From Pseudomonadota bacterium (lineage in GTDB: Bacteria > Pseudomonadota > Gammaproteobacteria > Burkholderiales > Thiobacillaceae), in NCBI GenBank assembly GCA_030691265.1, contig JAUYET010000028.1, positions 1 through 64,000 on the forward strand: a stretch of 64,000 nt of DNA. The letters run 5' to 3'. The translations under genes and the position numbers were made by a program. Below the pieces are notes generated by a model. The model made no database searches. It was given only the letters and a program-made list of their open reading frames with translations, and was not told the DNA's origin. Shown piece after piece: positions 1 to 9,520 of this stretch (position 1 is the stretch's first letter; each line of letters starts with the position of its first letter).

Positions 1-24
1 GCGCGTGATTTCGCGGCATGGCGC

Positions 25-99
25 CGTAGGTTGGGCAAAGCGAAGCGTGCCCAACAGCGCGCCGGTTCGTTGGGCACGCTTCGCTTTGCCCAACCTACG
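25..99. repeat. REPIN-like inverted repeat (family 1): two perfect 30-bp arms GTAGGTTGGGCAAAGCGAAGCGTGCCCAAC, 13-nt spacer
   Basis: Arms 26-55 and 69-98 are exact reverse complements; each arm is GTAG followed by an internal GTTGGGC/GCCCAAC hairpin. Confidence 0.9.
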
Positions 100-136
100 T
101 CACTACCGGTAGTGGGTGGGTGTGTTAACCCGATAA

Positions 137-280
137 GCACGCAATCAACATCTTGCCGCGATCGAACAGGCGCTTTCAGAATTGCCGCTGCGTCAACGCG
201 AGGCCTTCCTGTTACGTTATTGGGAGGAACTCGATGTGGCAGAAACCGCCAAAGTCATGGGATGCACCGAGGCCATGCCG
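137..280 (+). pseudogene. Truncated RNA polymerase sigma factor, region 4 remnant
   Basis: Frame 2 reads ARNQHLAAIEQALSELPLRQREAFLLRYWEELDVAETAKVMGCTEAMPY*; no upstream sigma region 2; ends abruptly inside the region 4 helix-turn-helix. Confidence 0.75.
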
Positions 281-483
281 TATTGACCTGGGTGCTTGAG
301 CATGCCCAAATCGCACTGCCTTTGGCGCTGGCCTTGCTGTTGGCGGGCTGGTGGTTCGTGCAAAGCCTTCCCCATCCCTATTCGCCGGAAACGGATATCC
401 TTTTATTGACCGGCGACCTCCCACCCGACGCATACGCAGACAAGACTTTCTCGCAATGGCTCGAAACACACGCAACTTTTTGA
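268..483 (+). pseudogene. C-terminal remnant of DUF3619-like membrane protein
   Basis: VLTWVLEHAQIALPLALALLLAGWWFVQSLPHPYSPETDILLLTGDLPPDAYADKTFSQWL; DUF3619-type C-terminus with no N-terminus, abutting the sigma remnant in another frame. Confidence 0.65.
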
Positions 484-860
484 TCGGTTTCCTTGCCTTG
501 GCCTTTTCCGCATTGGCCGGTGCCGAAAGTGCGCCGCTGTGGACCGAACTCAGCATCCCGGAACGCACCGCGCTGACGCCGATTGCTTACGACTGGGACC
601 ATTTGCCCGCGCAGCAGCGGCTGAAACTGCTCAAGGTCGCCAAGGAATTCGCCAGGCTGTCGCCTACCCAGCAACAGATTTTCTATTCCCGGCTGCAACC
701 CTGGACGCGCATGACGCAAGCCCAACGCGATGCGGCGCGTGACAACTTCAAGAAACTCCAGGAACTTCCCAAACCGGAACAAGCGCAGATCAAACGTCTG
801 TGGACGCAAACGGTCGGCGCCGAATCCGCCCAACCTGCCGGCGCTGCTTCCGGTCAATGA
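456..860 (+). CDS. DUF3106-family protein
   Basis: MARNTRNFLIGFLALAFSALAGAESAPLWTELSIPERTAL..., signal peptide and characteristic WxxLxPxQQ-type repeats. Confidence 0.75.
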   Translation: MARNTRNFLIGFLALAFSALAGAESAPLWTELSIPERTALTPIAYDWDHLPAQQRLKLLKVAKEFARLSPTQQQIFYSRLQPWTRMTQAQRDAARDNFKKLQELPKPEQAQIKRLWTQTVGAESAQPAGAASGQ

Positions 861-864
861 TCAC

Positions 865-1371
865 GTGAACACGCCTTCTCTGCTTCGGCGTCTGGCCTGC
901 AATCTCTACGAAAGCCTGTTGCTGATCGCGGTTCTGTTTGTCGCAGCGCTTCCGTTCGTCGCGATCACGCTTCGACTTCCACCCGGTGTCGGACTTGTTC
1001 TGCGCCAGATTTATCTATGGGTTTATCTATTTGTCGTTGCCGGCATCTATTGCACCCTGTTCTGGCGCCGCGGCCAGACCCTGGCCATGAAAACCTGGGG
1101 CATCCGTCTGGTGGCCGAAAATGGTGAGCCGCCCAGCCGCGCTCAGGTCTGGCTGCGCTATTTGCTGGCTTGTCTGAATCTGGCGCTACTGGGTATCGGA
1201 TGGTGGGCTGCGTTGCTACGCGATGATCGCCAGTTTCTGCAAGACCGATTCGCCGGAACGCGCCTGCTGAAGAACTCAGCGCCGTTCCACCCACCACAGG
1301 GCGACGAAGGCAGCCAGGCCGAAAACGAGTGTCGGGATAACCGCCGAGACGGGAGCCGGCCAATCCTGTAA
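865..1371 (+). CDS. RDD family membrane protein
   Basis: LACNLYESLLLIAVLFVAALPF...RRGQTLAMKTWGIRLV...DRFAGTRLL; GTG start inferred. Confidence 0.75.
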   Translation: MNTPSLLRRLACNLYESLLLIAVLFVAALPFVAITLRLPPGVGLVLRQIYLWVYLFVVAGIYCTLFWRRGQTLAMKTWGIRLVAENGEPPSRAQVWLRYLLACLNLALLGIGWWAALLRDDRQFLQDRFAGTRLLKNSAPFHPPQGDEGSQAENECRDNRRDGSRPIL

Positions 1372-2355
1372 CAGCGCAAACTGGCCGGCGAGCCGATTGC
1401 TCAAGTGAAAACCGAGTCCGAGCAGGATGCCCACCAGCAGGCGACCGCCCGTGCCGCCATGACGCGGCGGATTGAAGGCGAATACCAACGCCAACACCAA
1501 CATCACCGGCACGGCCACCGGGTAGGCCAGCTTGCCCCAGAAGGCGATGCGGTAGCGTTTTGCATCCTGCATGTTTTCATCCAGATGCTGGATATAGGCA
1601 TAGAGCGCAGACATCGCCATTCGCTCCGGCATCACCATGAGCACGGTCAGCAAATCCGGCGTCACCGCCGAAACCCAGGGTTGATCCGGCTGACGCGCGG
1701 TGCGCGTGCCGTTTTCCTCGATCAGGGTCTGAGTGACCTGACGCAGCATCCATTGGCCGTCCTGCCATTGCGCACTTTCTGCCCGGCGCATCAATTTGAG
1801 ATTGAAATTTGCATCGAACTCATAAAGGCGCACATCGACCAGGCTGGCATCGGGACGCAATTCACGAATATTGATGAAAGTGCGGCCGTCCTTGGCCCAC
1901 AACCCGGTCGGGAATTCCTGCGCGACGATCCCGCTGGTCGCCCGTACTTTCAATTGCTGCGCGGCACGCTCGGCATGCGGCATCACGTATTCGCCGAACA
2001 ACAGCGCAACCAAACCCATCGACAAGCCCAACAACAGCATCCAGACAACCAGACGATGTGTCGCCAGACCGGCACTGCGCATGACGCTGAATTCCGAGGT
2101 CAGAGACAGCCGATTCCATGCGAACAGGCCGCCGATCAAGACCGCCAACGGCATCAACTCATACAGCCGCCCGGGCATGTTCATCACCACAAACAGCGTG
2201 GCGACCAACGGCGTATAGGTTGCGCTGTGCGCCTCGGACAACTCGGAAACAAAGTCGAAAAATGAAAACAGGCCGGCCAAAGCCAGCAACGCCAGCAGCG
2301 ATGCCACCAGCACCTCGCGAACGACGTAGCGAAACAAGATACTCATGATGTCCAC
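1276..2355 (-). CDS. lptG: LPS export ABC transporter permease LptG
   Basis: YjgQ/YjgP permease-like; tandem with lptF. Confidence 0.9.
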   Translation of the reverse strand: MDIMSILFRYVVREVLVASLLALLALAGLFSFFDFVSELSEAHSATYTPLVATLFVVMNMPGRLYELMPLAVLIGGLFAWNRLSLTSEFSVMRSAGLATHRLVVWMLLLGLSMGLVALLFGEYVMPHAERAAQQLKVRATSGIVAQEFPTGLWAKDGRTFINIRELRPDASLVDVRLYEFDANFNLKLMRRAESAQWQDGQWMLRQVTQTLIEENGTRTARQPDQPWVSAVTPDLLTVLMVMPERMAMSALYAYIQHLDENMQDAKRYRIAFWGKLAYPVAVPVMLVLALVFAFNPPRHGGTGGRLLVGILLGLGFHLSNRLAGQFALLQDWPAPVSAVIPTLVFGLAAFVALWWVERR

Positions 2356-3413
2356 GGCCCGCGGAATCGGCGCCAGAACATCGCCAGCAAGACCAGCAAC
2401 ATGAGGCCGTGCACCAGCAGCAAACTTTCCGTCGCCCCCATCGTGGAGCGCTCAACCCAGCCCTTGGAAAGACCGACAAAATTGTTGTAGGCCAGGTAGA
2501 TCAGCACGGTGAATGCCACGTTAAGCGACCCCCCGGCGCGCGGATTGCTATAGCTCAGGGGTACTGCCAGCAAACAAAGCAACAAGGCGGAAATCGGATA
2601 GCCCAGACGCCACACCCACTCGCCCATGTTGACTGGAGCGGGGTTGCGTATCAGATCGGCAGTCGTCATGGTGCGCGCGGTGACGCTGCGTGCCGCCACA
2701 GCCTGCTCGGGGATGCGCACCGAATAACTCTTGAACTTCGCCATCCAGAAATCCGCCGCGCCCGGCACGCCTTCGTAGCGCTTGCCCTGTTCCAGCACGA
2801 GGAAGGTGTCGCCATTGTCCATTTTCCTTACCAGACCCTGGCTTGCGACGGTCACCCCCATGCGGCCGCGCTCGAAGGACTGCACGAAGACATTTTCGAC
2901 ATGGCCGCCATCGTGGGAAATTCTCTCCACGAACACGACCCGTTTGCCGTGCCGGTCTTCCGAGAAGACACCGGGCGCCAAGGTGCTGAACTGATCCTTG
3001 GCGGCCAGCACCTGCTCGAATTCCGCCTGCTTGCGCGCCCCCCAGGCGATCCCTTCCAGACTGACAAAAGCGATGATCAGCACCACCGGCATGACGAACA
3101 GGAGCACCGGCCAAATCCAGCCCCAGGGACCGACGCCGCCATTCATCCAGATCACCGCCTCGCTATCTCGCCACAAACGCGACAGGCTCATGAAAACGCC
3201 GACGAACAGCCCCAGCGACAGCAACACCGGCAACGTGCGTAACACGCCGAAACCCAGCATGGGCATGATCGCGTCCACATCGAGGTCGCCGGCAACCGCC
3301 TTGCTCAGCGTGCGCACCAGAATGACCACGCTGAAAATCGCGACCAGCGCGGCAAAACCGACAGCGGCGCCCTCAGCCATCTCGCGGGTTAAAGCACGTT
3401 CGAATCGACGCAT
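2343..3413 (-). CDS. lptF: LPS export ABC transporter permease LptF
   Basis: MRRFERALTREMAEGAAVGFAALVAIFSVVILVRTLSKA...; overlaps lptG. Confidence 0.9.
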   Translation of the reverse strand: MRRFERALTREMAEGAAVGFAALVAIFSVVILVRTLSKAVAGDLDVDAIMPMLGFGVLRTLPVLLSLGLFVGVFMSLSRLWRDSEAVIWMNGGVGPWGWIWPVLLFVMPVVLIIAFVSLEGIAWGARKQAEFEQVLAAKDQFSTLAPGVFSEDRHGKRVVFVERISHDGGHVENVFVQSFERGRMGVTVASQGLVRKMDNGDTFLVLEQGKRYEGVPGAADFWMAKFKSYSVRIPEQAVAARSVTARTMTTADLIRNPAPVNMGEWVWRLGYPISALLLCLLAVPLSYSNPRAGGSLNVAFTVLIYLAYNNFVGLSKGWVERSTMGATESLLLVHGLMLLVLLAMFWRRFRGPWTS

Positions 3414-3516
3414 GTTTTGACTAAGGGCGCGTTAATGAATAACTTGGGCAGGCGTTCGCCATCACAGGCCTGTGCTTACTCGGTTCAGACCCAAACATCG
3501 TTTTCAGGAGATTTGC

Positions 3517-5010
3517 ATGGAAATCAGCATTAAAAGTGGCAGCCCGGAAAAACAGCGCGGCGCCTGCGTGGTTGTTGGCGTGTTCGATCATCGCAAACCG
3601 AGCCTCGCGGCCGAACTGCTCGACCAGGCTGCCAACGGTTATCTGGCCGACATTCTCCGGCGTGGCGACATGGACGGCAAGCAAGGCACCAGCCTGTTGT
3701 TGCACAACGTGCCCGGCTTGCCGTGCGAGCGCGTGCTGCTGGTGGGCCTGGGCAAGGAACGGGAATTTCGCGACAAGCCCTATCTCGATGCGGTACGCAG
3801 CGCCATCAAGGCCTTGTCGAACATCGGCGTCAGCGAAGCCATCCTCTACCTGACTGAAATCCCGGTCAAAAAACGCGATCTGGCCTGGAACGTCGAACAA
3901 GCCGTGCTGGTGGCCTCGGATGCGCTCTATCGCTTCGATCAAATGAAGAGCAAGCCGGAAGAAACCAAGAAAAACCTGCGCAAGCTGGTGCTGGGCGTGC
4001 AGCGTCGCGGCGACCTGGCGCAGGGCGAAGCCGCCGCCGCGCGCGGCCAGGCCATCGCTGCCGGCATCAAGCTGGCCAAGGACCTGGGCAACCTGCCTGG
4101 CAATGTCTGCACCCCAAGCTATCTGGCCGATCAGGCCAAGGCGCTGGCCAAGGAATTCAGCCTCGGCGTCGAGGTCATGGAACGTGCCGAAATCGAAAAA
4201 CTCGGCATGGGTTCCTTCCTCTCCGTCGCCAAGGGTAGCGATGAGCCGCCCCGTTTCATCGTGCTGAATTACAAAGGCGGCGAGAAAAAACAGAAGCCGG
4301 TCGTCCTCATCGGCAAAGGCATCACCTTCGACTCCGGCGGCATTTCCCTCAAGCCCGGCGCCGACATGGACGAGATGAAGTACGACATGTGCGGCGCGGC
4401 TTCCGTCCTCGGCGCGCTGCGCGCGGCAGCCGAACTGAAGCTGCCGCTCAACGTCACCGGCCTCATCGCCACCTGCGAAAACATGCCCAACGGCCGTGCC
4501 AACAAGCCGGGCGACGTGGTCACCTCGATGTCCGGCCAGACCATCGAGATTCTCAACACCGACGCCGAAGGTCGCTTGATTTTGTGCGATGCGCTGACTT
4601 ATGCGGAAAAGCTCGACCCGGCCTGCGTGGTGGACATCGCCACGTTGACCGGCGCCTGCGTCATCGCCCTCGGCCATGTCGCCACCGGCCTGCTCGCCAA
4701 TGACGACGGCCTGGCGCGCGAACTGCTGCACGCCGGCGAGGTTGCCGCCGACCGTTGCTGGCAACTGCCGTTGTGGGACGACTATCAGGAGCAACTGAAG
4801 AGCAATTTCGCCGACATGGCCAACATCGGCGGCCGTCCCGGCGGCACCATCACGGCCGCCTGCTTCCTGTCCAAGTTCGCCGGCAAGTACGACTGGGCGC
4901 ATCTGGATATCGCCGGCACCGCCTGGAAATCAGGCAAGGAAAAGGGCGGCACCGGCCGGCCGGTAGCGCTGCTGGTGCATTTCCTGGCGAAACGGGCGGA
5001 AGCCGGTTAA
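3517..5010 (+). CDS. pepA: Leucyl aminopeptidase
   Basis: Contains NTDAEGRL motif and GKGITFDSGGISLKPG. Confidence 0.97.
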   Translation: MEISIKSGSPEKQRGACVVVGVFDHRKPSLAAELLDQAANGYLADILRRGDMDGKQGTSLLLHNVPGLPCERVLLVGLGKEREFRDKPYLDAVRSAIKALSNIGVSEAILYLTEIPVKKRDLAWNVEQAVLVASDALYRFDQMKSKPEETKKNLRKLVLGVQRRGDLAQGEAAAARGQAIAAGIKLAKDLGNLPGNVCTPSYLADQAKALAKEFSLGVEVMERAEIEKLGMGSFLSVAKGSDEPPRFIVLNYKGGEKKQKPVVLIGKGITFDSGGISLKPGADMDEMKYDMCGAASVLGALRAAAELKLPLNVTGLIATCENMPNGRANKPGDVVTSMSGQTIEILNTDAEGRLILCDALTYAEKLDPACVVDIATLTGACVIALGHVATGLLANDDGLARELLHAGEVAADRCWQLPLWDDYQEQLKSNFADMANIGGRPGGTITAACFLSKFAGKYDWAHLDIAGTAWKSGKEKGGTGRPVALLVHFLAKRAEAG

Positions 5011-5023
5011 GCCCGTAGTAGGC

Positions 5024-5096
5024 GTAGGTTGGGCAAAGCGCAGCGTGCCCAACGAACCGTCGCAATGTTGGGCACGCTGCGCTTTGCCCAACCTAC
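5024..5096. repeat. REPIN-like inverted repeat (family 1), two perfect 30-bp arms, 13-nt spacer
   Basis: Arms 5024-5053 and 5067-5096 GTAGGTTGGGCAAAGCGCAGCGTGCCCAAC; between convergent pepA and nadB. Confidence 0.9.
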
Positions 5097-5130
5097 GAAG
5101 CTGAACCTGTTCGGCCCGCAAGCGGGCCTC

Positions 5131-6696
5131 CTACGACGGCGTCAATACCGTATCGCGCGCCTCGGGCAGCAGCCCGGGGTAATCGCGCGAGGCGTGCAGG
5201 CCGCGGCTTTCGTGGCGCGCACGTGCCGAGTTGATGATCAATTCGGCGGTCAACACCAGGTTGCGCAGCTCGATCAAATCGTTGCTGACGCGGAAATTTC
5301 GGTAGTACTCGCCGATTTCATCGGTCAGCAGATTGATGCGGTGGCTGGCGCGTTCCAGACGCTTGCTGGTGCGCACGATACCGACGTAATCCCACATGAA
5401 GCCACGCAACTCGTGCCAGTTATGGGCGATGACGATTTCTTCGTCGGCATCGGTCACCCGGCTCTCATCCCACGACGGCAAACGCGATTTCGGCGACGGC
5501 TCGGCTGCCGCGATATCCGTCGCCGCCGCGCGGCCATAAACCAGGCATTCGAGCAGCGAATTGCTGGCCAGCCGATTGGCGCCGTGCAAACCGGTGCAAC
5601 TGGTCTCGCCAATGGCATAGAGATGCGCCGCATCGGCGCGCCCGGCCGCATCCACCACCACGCCGCCGCAGTTGTAATGCGCCGCCGGCGCGATCGGAAT
5701 CCATTCGCGCGTGATGTCGATGCCGAGTTCGCGGCAGCGCGCATGGATATTCGGGAAATGGCTGACGATGAATTTCGCCGGCTTGTGGGTGATATCCAGG
5801 TAAACGCAATCGAGACCGCGCTTCTTCATTTCCAGGTCGATGGCGCGCGCCACCACATCGCGCGGCGCCAGTTCGGCGCGCTCATCGTGTTCCGGCATGA
5901 AGCGGCTGCCATCCGGCAAACGCAGCAGCGCGCCCTCGCCGCGCATCGCCTCGGTGATCAGGAAAGATTTGGCGTGCGGGTGATACAGGCAAGTGGGATG
6001 AAACTGCACGAACTCCAGGTTGGCGACCCGGCAACCGGCCCGCCAGGCCATCGCGACGCCATCGCCGGTCGCGGTATCCGGATTGGTGGTGTAGAGAAAG
6101 ACCTTGCCGGCGCCACCGGTGGCCAGCGCGGTAAAGCCGGCGGAAATCGTCAATACCTTGCCGCTGGCTGTGTTCAACACGTAGGCGCCATGCACGCTGT
6201 TACCTTCGCGCCCCAACTGGCGGTCGGTGATCAGATCGATGGCGATGTGCTGGGCGAGAACGGAAATATTGGCACGCGCCCGCAAGTGCGCCAGCAGGAT
6301 GTCCTGCACGGCGCGGCCGGTCGCGTCGCGCGCATGCAGAATGCGCCGCCGCGAATGGCCGCCCTCGCGGGTGAGGTGGTACGCGCCGCCTTCCAGATCG
6401 AACGGCGCGCCCTGGTCGATCAGCCAGTGCAGGGCCGCCGGCGCAGCTTCGACCACCTGTCGCACCACGGCTTCGTTGCACAAGCCGGCGCCCGCCACCA
6501 GCGTATCGCGGACATGATCGTCAAAGCTGTCGTCGTCCCCCATCACGGCCGCAATGCCGCCCTGCGCCCAGTAACTGGAACTGTCCTCGGGCGCTTTTTT
6601 GGTGACCAGCAGAATCTTCATGCTGGCCGGCAAGGAAAGCGCCAGCGTGGCGGCGGCCAGACCGGAACCGATGATGAGTACGTCGTAGCGATGCAT
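5131..6696 (-). CDS. nadB: L-aspartate oxidase
   Basis: [23 protein letters not shown]...; [13 protein letters not shown] motif. Confidence 0.95.
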   Translation of the reverse strand: MHRYDVLIIGSGLAAATLALSLPASMKILLVTKKAPEDSSSYWAQGGIAAVMGDDDSFDDHVRDTLVAGAGLCNEAVVRQVVEAAPAALHWLIDQGAPFDLEGGAYHLTREGGHSRRRILHARDATGRAVQDILLAHLRARANISVLAQHIAIDLITDRQLGREGNSVHGAYVLNTASGKVLTISAGFTALATGGAGKVFLYTTNPDTATGDGVAMAWRAGCRVANLEFVQFHPTCLYHPHAKSFLITEAMRGEGALLRLPDGSRFMPEHDERAELAPRDVVARAIDLEMKKRGLDCVYLDITHKPAKFIVSHFPNIHARCRELGIDITREWIPIAPAAHYNCGGVVVDAAGRADAAHLYAIGETSCTGLHGANRLASNSLLECLVYGRAAATDIAAAEPSPKSRLPSWDESRVTDADEEIVIAHNWHELRGFMWDYVGIVRTSKRLERASHRINLLTDEIGEYYRNFRVSNDLIELRNLVLTAELIINSARARHESRGLHASRDYPGLLPEARDTVLTPS

Positions 6697-6837
6697 AAGG
6701 GGAAAAGCTGAGAGGTGCGAACCGGCAATAGACCGCTTGGCCTTTGCCCCGGAAGCGGGCGGTTATACTCGCCCGCTGAATGAATCATAGGGTATGTGAA
6801 GGCGATTTATGCCACGGCGGATCAACCAGGAACAGGA

Positions 6838-7437
6838 ATGAGCGACCGGGAAATAGACCTCCAGTTGGTCGAGCGGGTGCGTCAAGGCGACCAGCGGGCT
6901 TTCGGAATTCTGGTGGAAAAATATCAGCGCAAGCTGATCCGCCTGTTGTCCCGCATGGTGCGCGACCAGCACGAAATCGAAGACATCGCGCAGGAGGCCT
7001 TCATCAAGGCGTATCGGGCGCTGCCGCAGTTTCGCGGCGACGCCGCCTTCTACACCTGGCTGTATCGCATCGCCGTCAACACCGCCAAGAATTATCTGGC
7101 TACGCGCAAGCGCGCCATGCCCACCGTCTCCGACCAGGCCATGAACGATGACGACGAGCCGGATGAGCGTCTGGTCGCACAGGACAACAGTGACCCGGAA
7201 AAGGAACTCTTGTCCAAACAAGTAGCCATAGCCATCAACCAAGCGGTGGACGCCCTGCCGGAAGAACTTCGACTAGCCATTACCTTGCGCGAGATCGAAG
7301 GCCTGAGTTACGAAGAAATTGCCGACACCATGGCCTGCCCCATCGGCACCGTCCGTTCCCGGATCTTCCGGGCGCGGGAGGCGATTTCAGCCAAGTTGCG
7401 GCCAATTCTGGGCACGCCGGAAGATAGAAGGTGGTAG
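6838..7437 (+). CDS. rpoE: RNA polymerase sigma-E factor
   Basis: MSDREIDLQLVERVRQGDQRAF...QEAFIKAYRALPQFRGDAAFYTWLYRIAVNTAKNYL; followed by rseABC-mucD. Confidence 0.95.
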   Translation: MSDREIDLQLVERVRQGDQRAFGILVEKYQRKLIRLLSRMVRDQHEIEDIAQEAFIKAYRALPQFRGDAAFYTWLYRIAVNTAKNYLATRKRAMPTVSDQAMNDDDEPDERLVAQDNSDPEKELLSKQVAIAINQAVDALPEELRLAITLREIEGLSYEEIADTMACPIGTVRSRIFRAREAISAKLRPILGTPEDRRW

Positions 7438-7439
7438 TG

Positions 7440-7502
7440 ATGACAATCGATGCGATGACAAACGATGCGATGACGAAACAAGCAATGACGACACAGACGA
7501 TG
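7440..7502 (+). repeat. Four degenerate 15-bp tandem repeats, each beginning with ATG (MTIDA/MTNDA/MTKQA/MTTQT/M)
   Basis: In-frame ATGs at 7440, 7455, 7470, 7485, 7500. Confidence 0.85.
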
Positions 7503-8036
7503 CAAAACGAGCATGAAGACATGCAGGCGCAAAACCTTTCCGCCTTGATCGATGGCGAACTCTCCGACGCCATGGCGCAGCAGGCCATCAAGCGGCTCGA
7601 CCACAGCGACGCCGAACGCGCGAGCCTCTCTGAATATCTTGCCATTGGCGACGCGATGCGCGGCCTGTACGCACAACCCAGCGCGCAGCCCAACGACTTC
7701 ACCCGCCGCGTCATGGCCGCGCTGGAAAACGAACCCGTGGTTCTCGCACCCGTGCGCAAGCCTGCCGAGCGTCGCCCCGCCCTCTGGCTGGCCGCCGCCA
7801 CCATGGCCGCGATCACCTGGGGCTTGTGGCAAAGCGGCCCGCGCGACGAAATCAACGTGCCGCTTGCCGCGCTGCAACAACCCGCCACCGAATTGGCCGC
7901 CGAATTGACCACCGAATTGACCACCGAAGCAGCCGAAGCGCAGCCCTATCTGGCGGCGCATCAAGATTTTGCCCAGGCCGTGGTTTCGGCGCCGGAAATG
8001 CGTTTCAGCAAGGCCGCGCTGGAGGTTCGCCAATGA
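7440..8036 (+). CDS. rseA: Sigma-E factor negative regulatory protein RseA/MucA
   Basis: QNLSALIDGELSDAMAQQAIKRL...; position after rpoE; start codon ambiguous among several in-frame ATGs. Confidence 0.88.
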   Translation: MTIDAMTNDAMTKQAMTTQTMQNEHEDMQAQNLSALIDGELSDAMAQQAIKRLDHSDAERASLSEYLAIGDAMRGLYAQPSAQPNDFTRRVMAALENEPVVLAPVRKPAERRPALWLAAATMAAITWGLWQSGPRDEINVPLAALQQPATELAAELTTELTTEAAEAQPYLAAHQDFAQAVVSAPEMRFSKAALEVRQ

Positions 8037-9052
8037 TCAGCCGGCAGGTGGGTTTGCTCGCCGGGGGCGCGTTCGCCGCCCTGCTGGCGTTACCCGCCCA
8101 GGCCGCCGATCCGCTCGCCGCCAACGAGGCTGCCGCCTGGCTGCAACGCATTTCCGATGCCGCCCGACGCGTCACCTACGAAGGCGTTTTCGTGGTGCAA
8201 CACGGCGCCGCCATGCAAACCCTGTCGGTCACGAATCATCCTGTCGGCGCATCCAAAGATAGCCGGCTTGCCGCCATGGACGGCATTCAGCGCGAAGTTC
8301 GCTGCACGCAAAGCGGCTCCATCAGCCGGGTAACGGAAGGCGGCCAGGTCAGAATGGAAAAACGCCTGAACAGCCGCCACTTCCCCGATTTGCTGCCGCC
8401 CAATGCCGCCGCGCTGGCCAACTGGTACGGCGTCAAGCTGGGCGAGTGGGCGCGCGTCGCCGGGCTCGAATGCCGACAGGTGGAAATTCTGCCCAAGGAC
8501 GCCTATCGCTGGGGTTACGTGCTGTGCGCCGACAAGGACAGCGGACTGCCGCTCAAGGCGGTGATGGTCAACGAGGCCGGCCGGCCTTTGATGCAATATG
8601 CTTTTGCCGAAATCCGCATCGGCGGCGCGCCCAAGGCCGAATCTCAATCCAGCCTCGATGCCTGGCGCATGCCGGTGCTGCCCGCCAGCATGCGCCCCAT
8701 CGGCATCGAAACGGTCAGCGTCAAAGTCCTGCCGCCCGGCTTCAGCCGGATCACCGCAGTCAAACGCACGTTGCCGAACATGTCGGGCGAAGCGCGAAAG
8801 CCGGGCGAGGTCGAACACTGGGTTTTCAGTGACGGTCTCACCCATATTTCCCTGTTTCTCGAACCCGCCACCCACCCGATTGCCAGTGTCCGCGGCCAGA
8901 GCAAGCAAGGCATGATCAACATGGTCACGCGTCAGGTCGGCACGCTGCAGGCGACCATACTCGGCGACGCGCCCTGGGCCGCCATCGAAGCGATCGCAAT
9001 GGGGCTGGAAGCGCGCACCGATGCGGGAGAAATACGCGGAGAAGCGCGTTGA
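8033..9052 (+). CDS. rseB: Sigma-E regulatory protein MucB/RseB
   Basis: Signal peptide and MucB/RseB N-domain (WLQRISDAARRVTYEGVFVVQHG). Confidence 0.93.
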   Translation: MISRQVGLLAGGAFAALLALPAQAADPLAANEAAAWLQRISDAARRVTYEGVFVVQHGAAMQTLSVTNHPVGASKDSRLAAMDGIQREVRCTQSGSISRVTEGGQVRMEKRLNSRHFPDLLPPNAAALANWYGVKLGEWARVAGLECRQVEILPKDAYRWGYVLCADKDSGLPLKAVMVNEAGRPLMQYAFAEIRIGGAPKAESQSSLDAWRMPVLPASMRPIGIETVSVKVLPPGFSRITAVKRTLPNMSGEARKPGEVEHWVFSDGLTHISLFLEPATHPIASVRGQSKQGMINMVTRQVGTLQATILGDAPWAAIEAIAMGLEARTDAGEIRGEAR

Positions 9053-9492
9053 TCGAATCGCCCGCGCGCATTCGACGCACCGAAGGCGATATCGCCTGGG
9101 TGGTCAGCGAAGCGCCCTCCTCCTGTGGCGCCTGCGCCGGCAAAGGCTGCGGCTCCTCCGTATTCGCCCGCTTCTGGCATGCCGACGAAGCCGAATACCC
9201 GGTCGCCAATCCCATCGGCGCGACCGCTGGCGAAGCCGTCGTCATCGGCCTGCCCGATGGCGCATTGCTGCATGCCGCGCTGGCGATCTATGGCGTCGCG
9301 TTATCGATGTTGCTGGGGTGCGCCGGGCTGGGCGCATATTTTTTCGGGGAACCCGGCGCCATCGGCGGCGGTCTGTCCGGCCTGGCACTGACTGCGCTAT
9401 GGCTCAGGCTCAGGATTCGGTTTCATCCCAGCCCGAAACATGACCCCGTCATCCTGCGGCGGGGAACGGCGAGCAGTTGCCAGACTGCCTGA
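9049..9492 (+). CDS. rseC: SoxR-reducing system / sigma-E regulator RseC/MucC
   Basis: CGACAGKGCGSSVFARFW Cys motif and two TM helices; overlaps rseB. Confidence 0.88.
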   Translation: MIESPARIRRTEGDIAWVVSEAPSSCGACAGKGCGSSVFARFWHADEAEYPVANPIGATAGEAVVIGLPDGALLHAALAIYGVALSMLLGCAGLGAYFFGEPGAIGGGLSGLALTALWLRLRIRFHPSPKHDPVILRRGTASSCQTA

Positions 9493-9520
9493 TTTTTCTA
9501 TCTGTTTTGCGAGGTGTGAA

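Noticed and set aside
31-483. 150-aa ORF as a single protein
   Set aside because: Its N-terminal half translates a REPIN and the sigma remnant out of frame; only the C-terminal half resembles a protein family.
3421-4902. 493-aa ORF antisense to pepA
   Set aside because: Antisense shadow of pepA; composition bias only.
5029-6711. 560-aa + strand ORF opposite nadB
   Set aside because: Antisense shadow; begins inside a REPIN and has no recognisable motif.
7431-7439. ATG at 7431 as rseA start
   Set aside because: Lies inside the rpoE stop region with no clear advantage over the repeat-borne ATGs; start left ambiguous.
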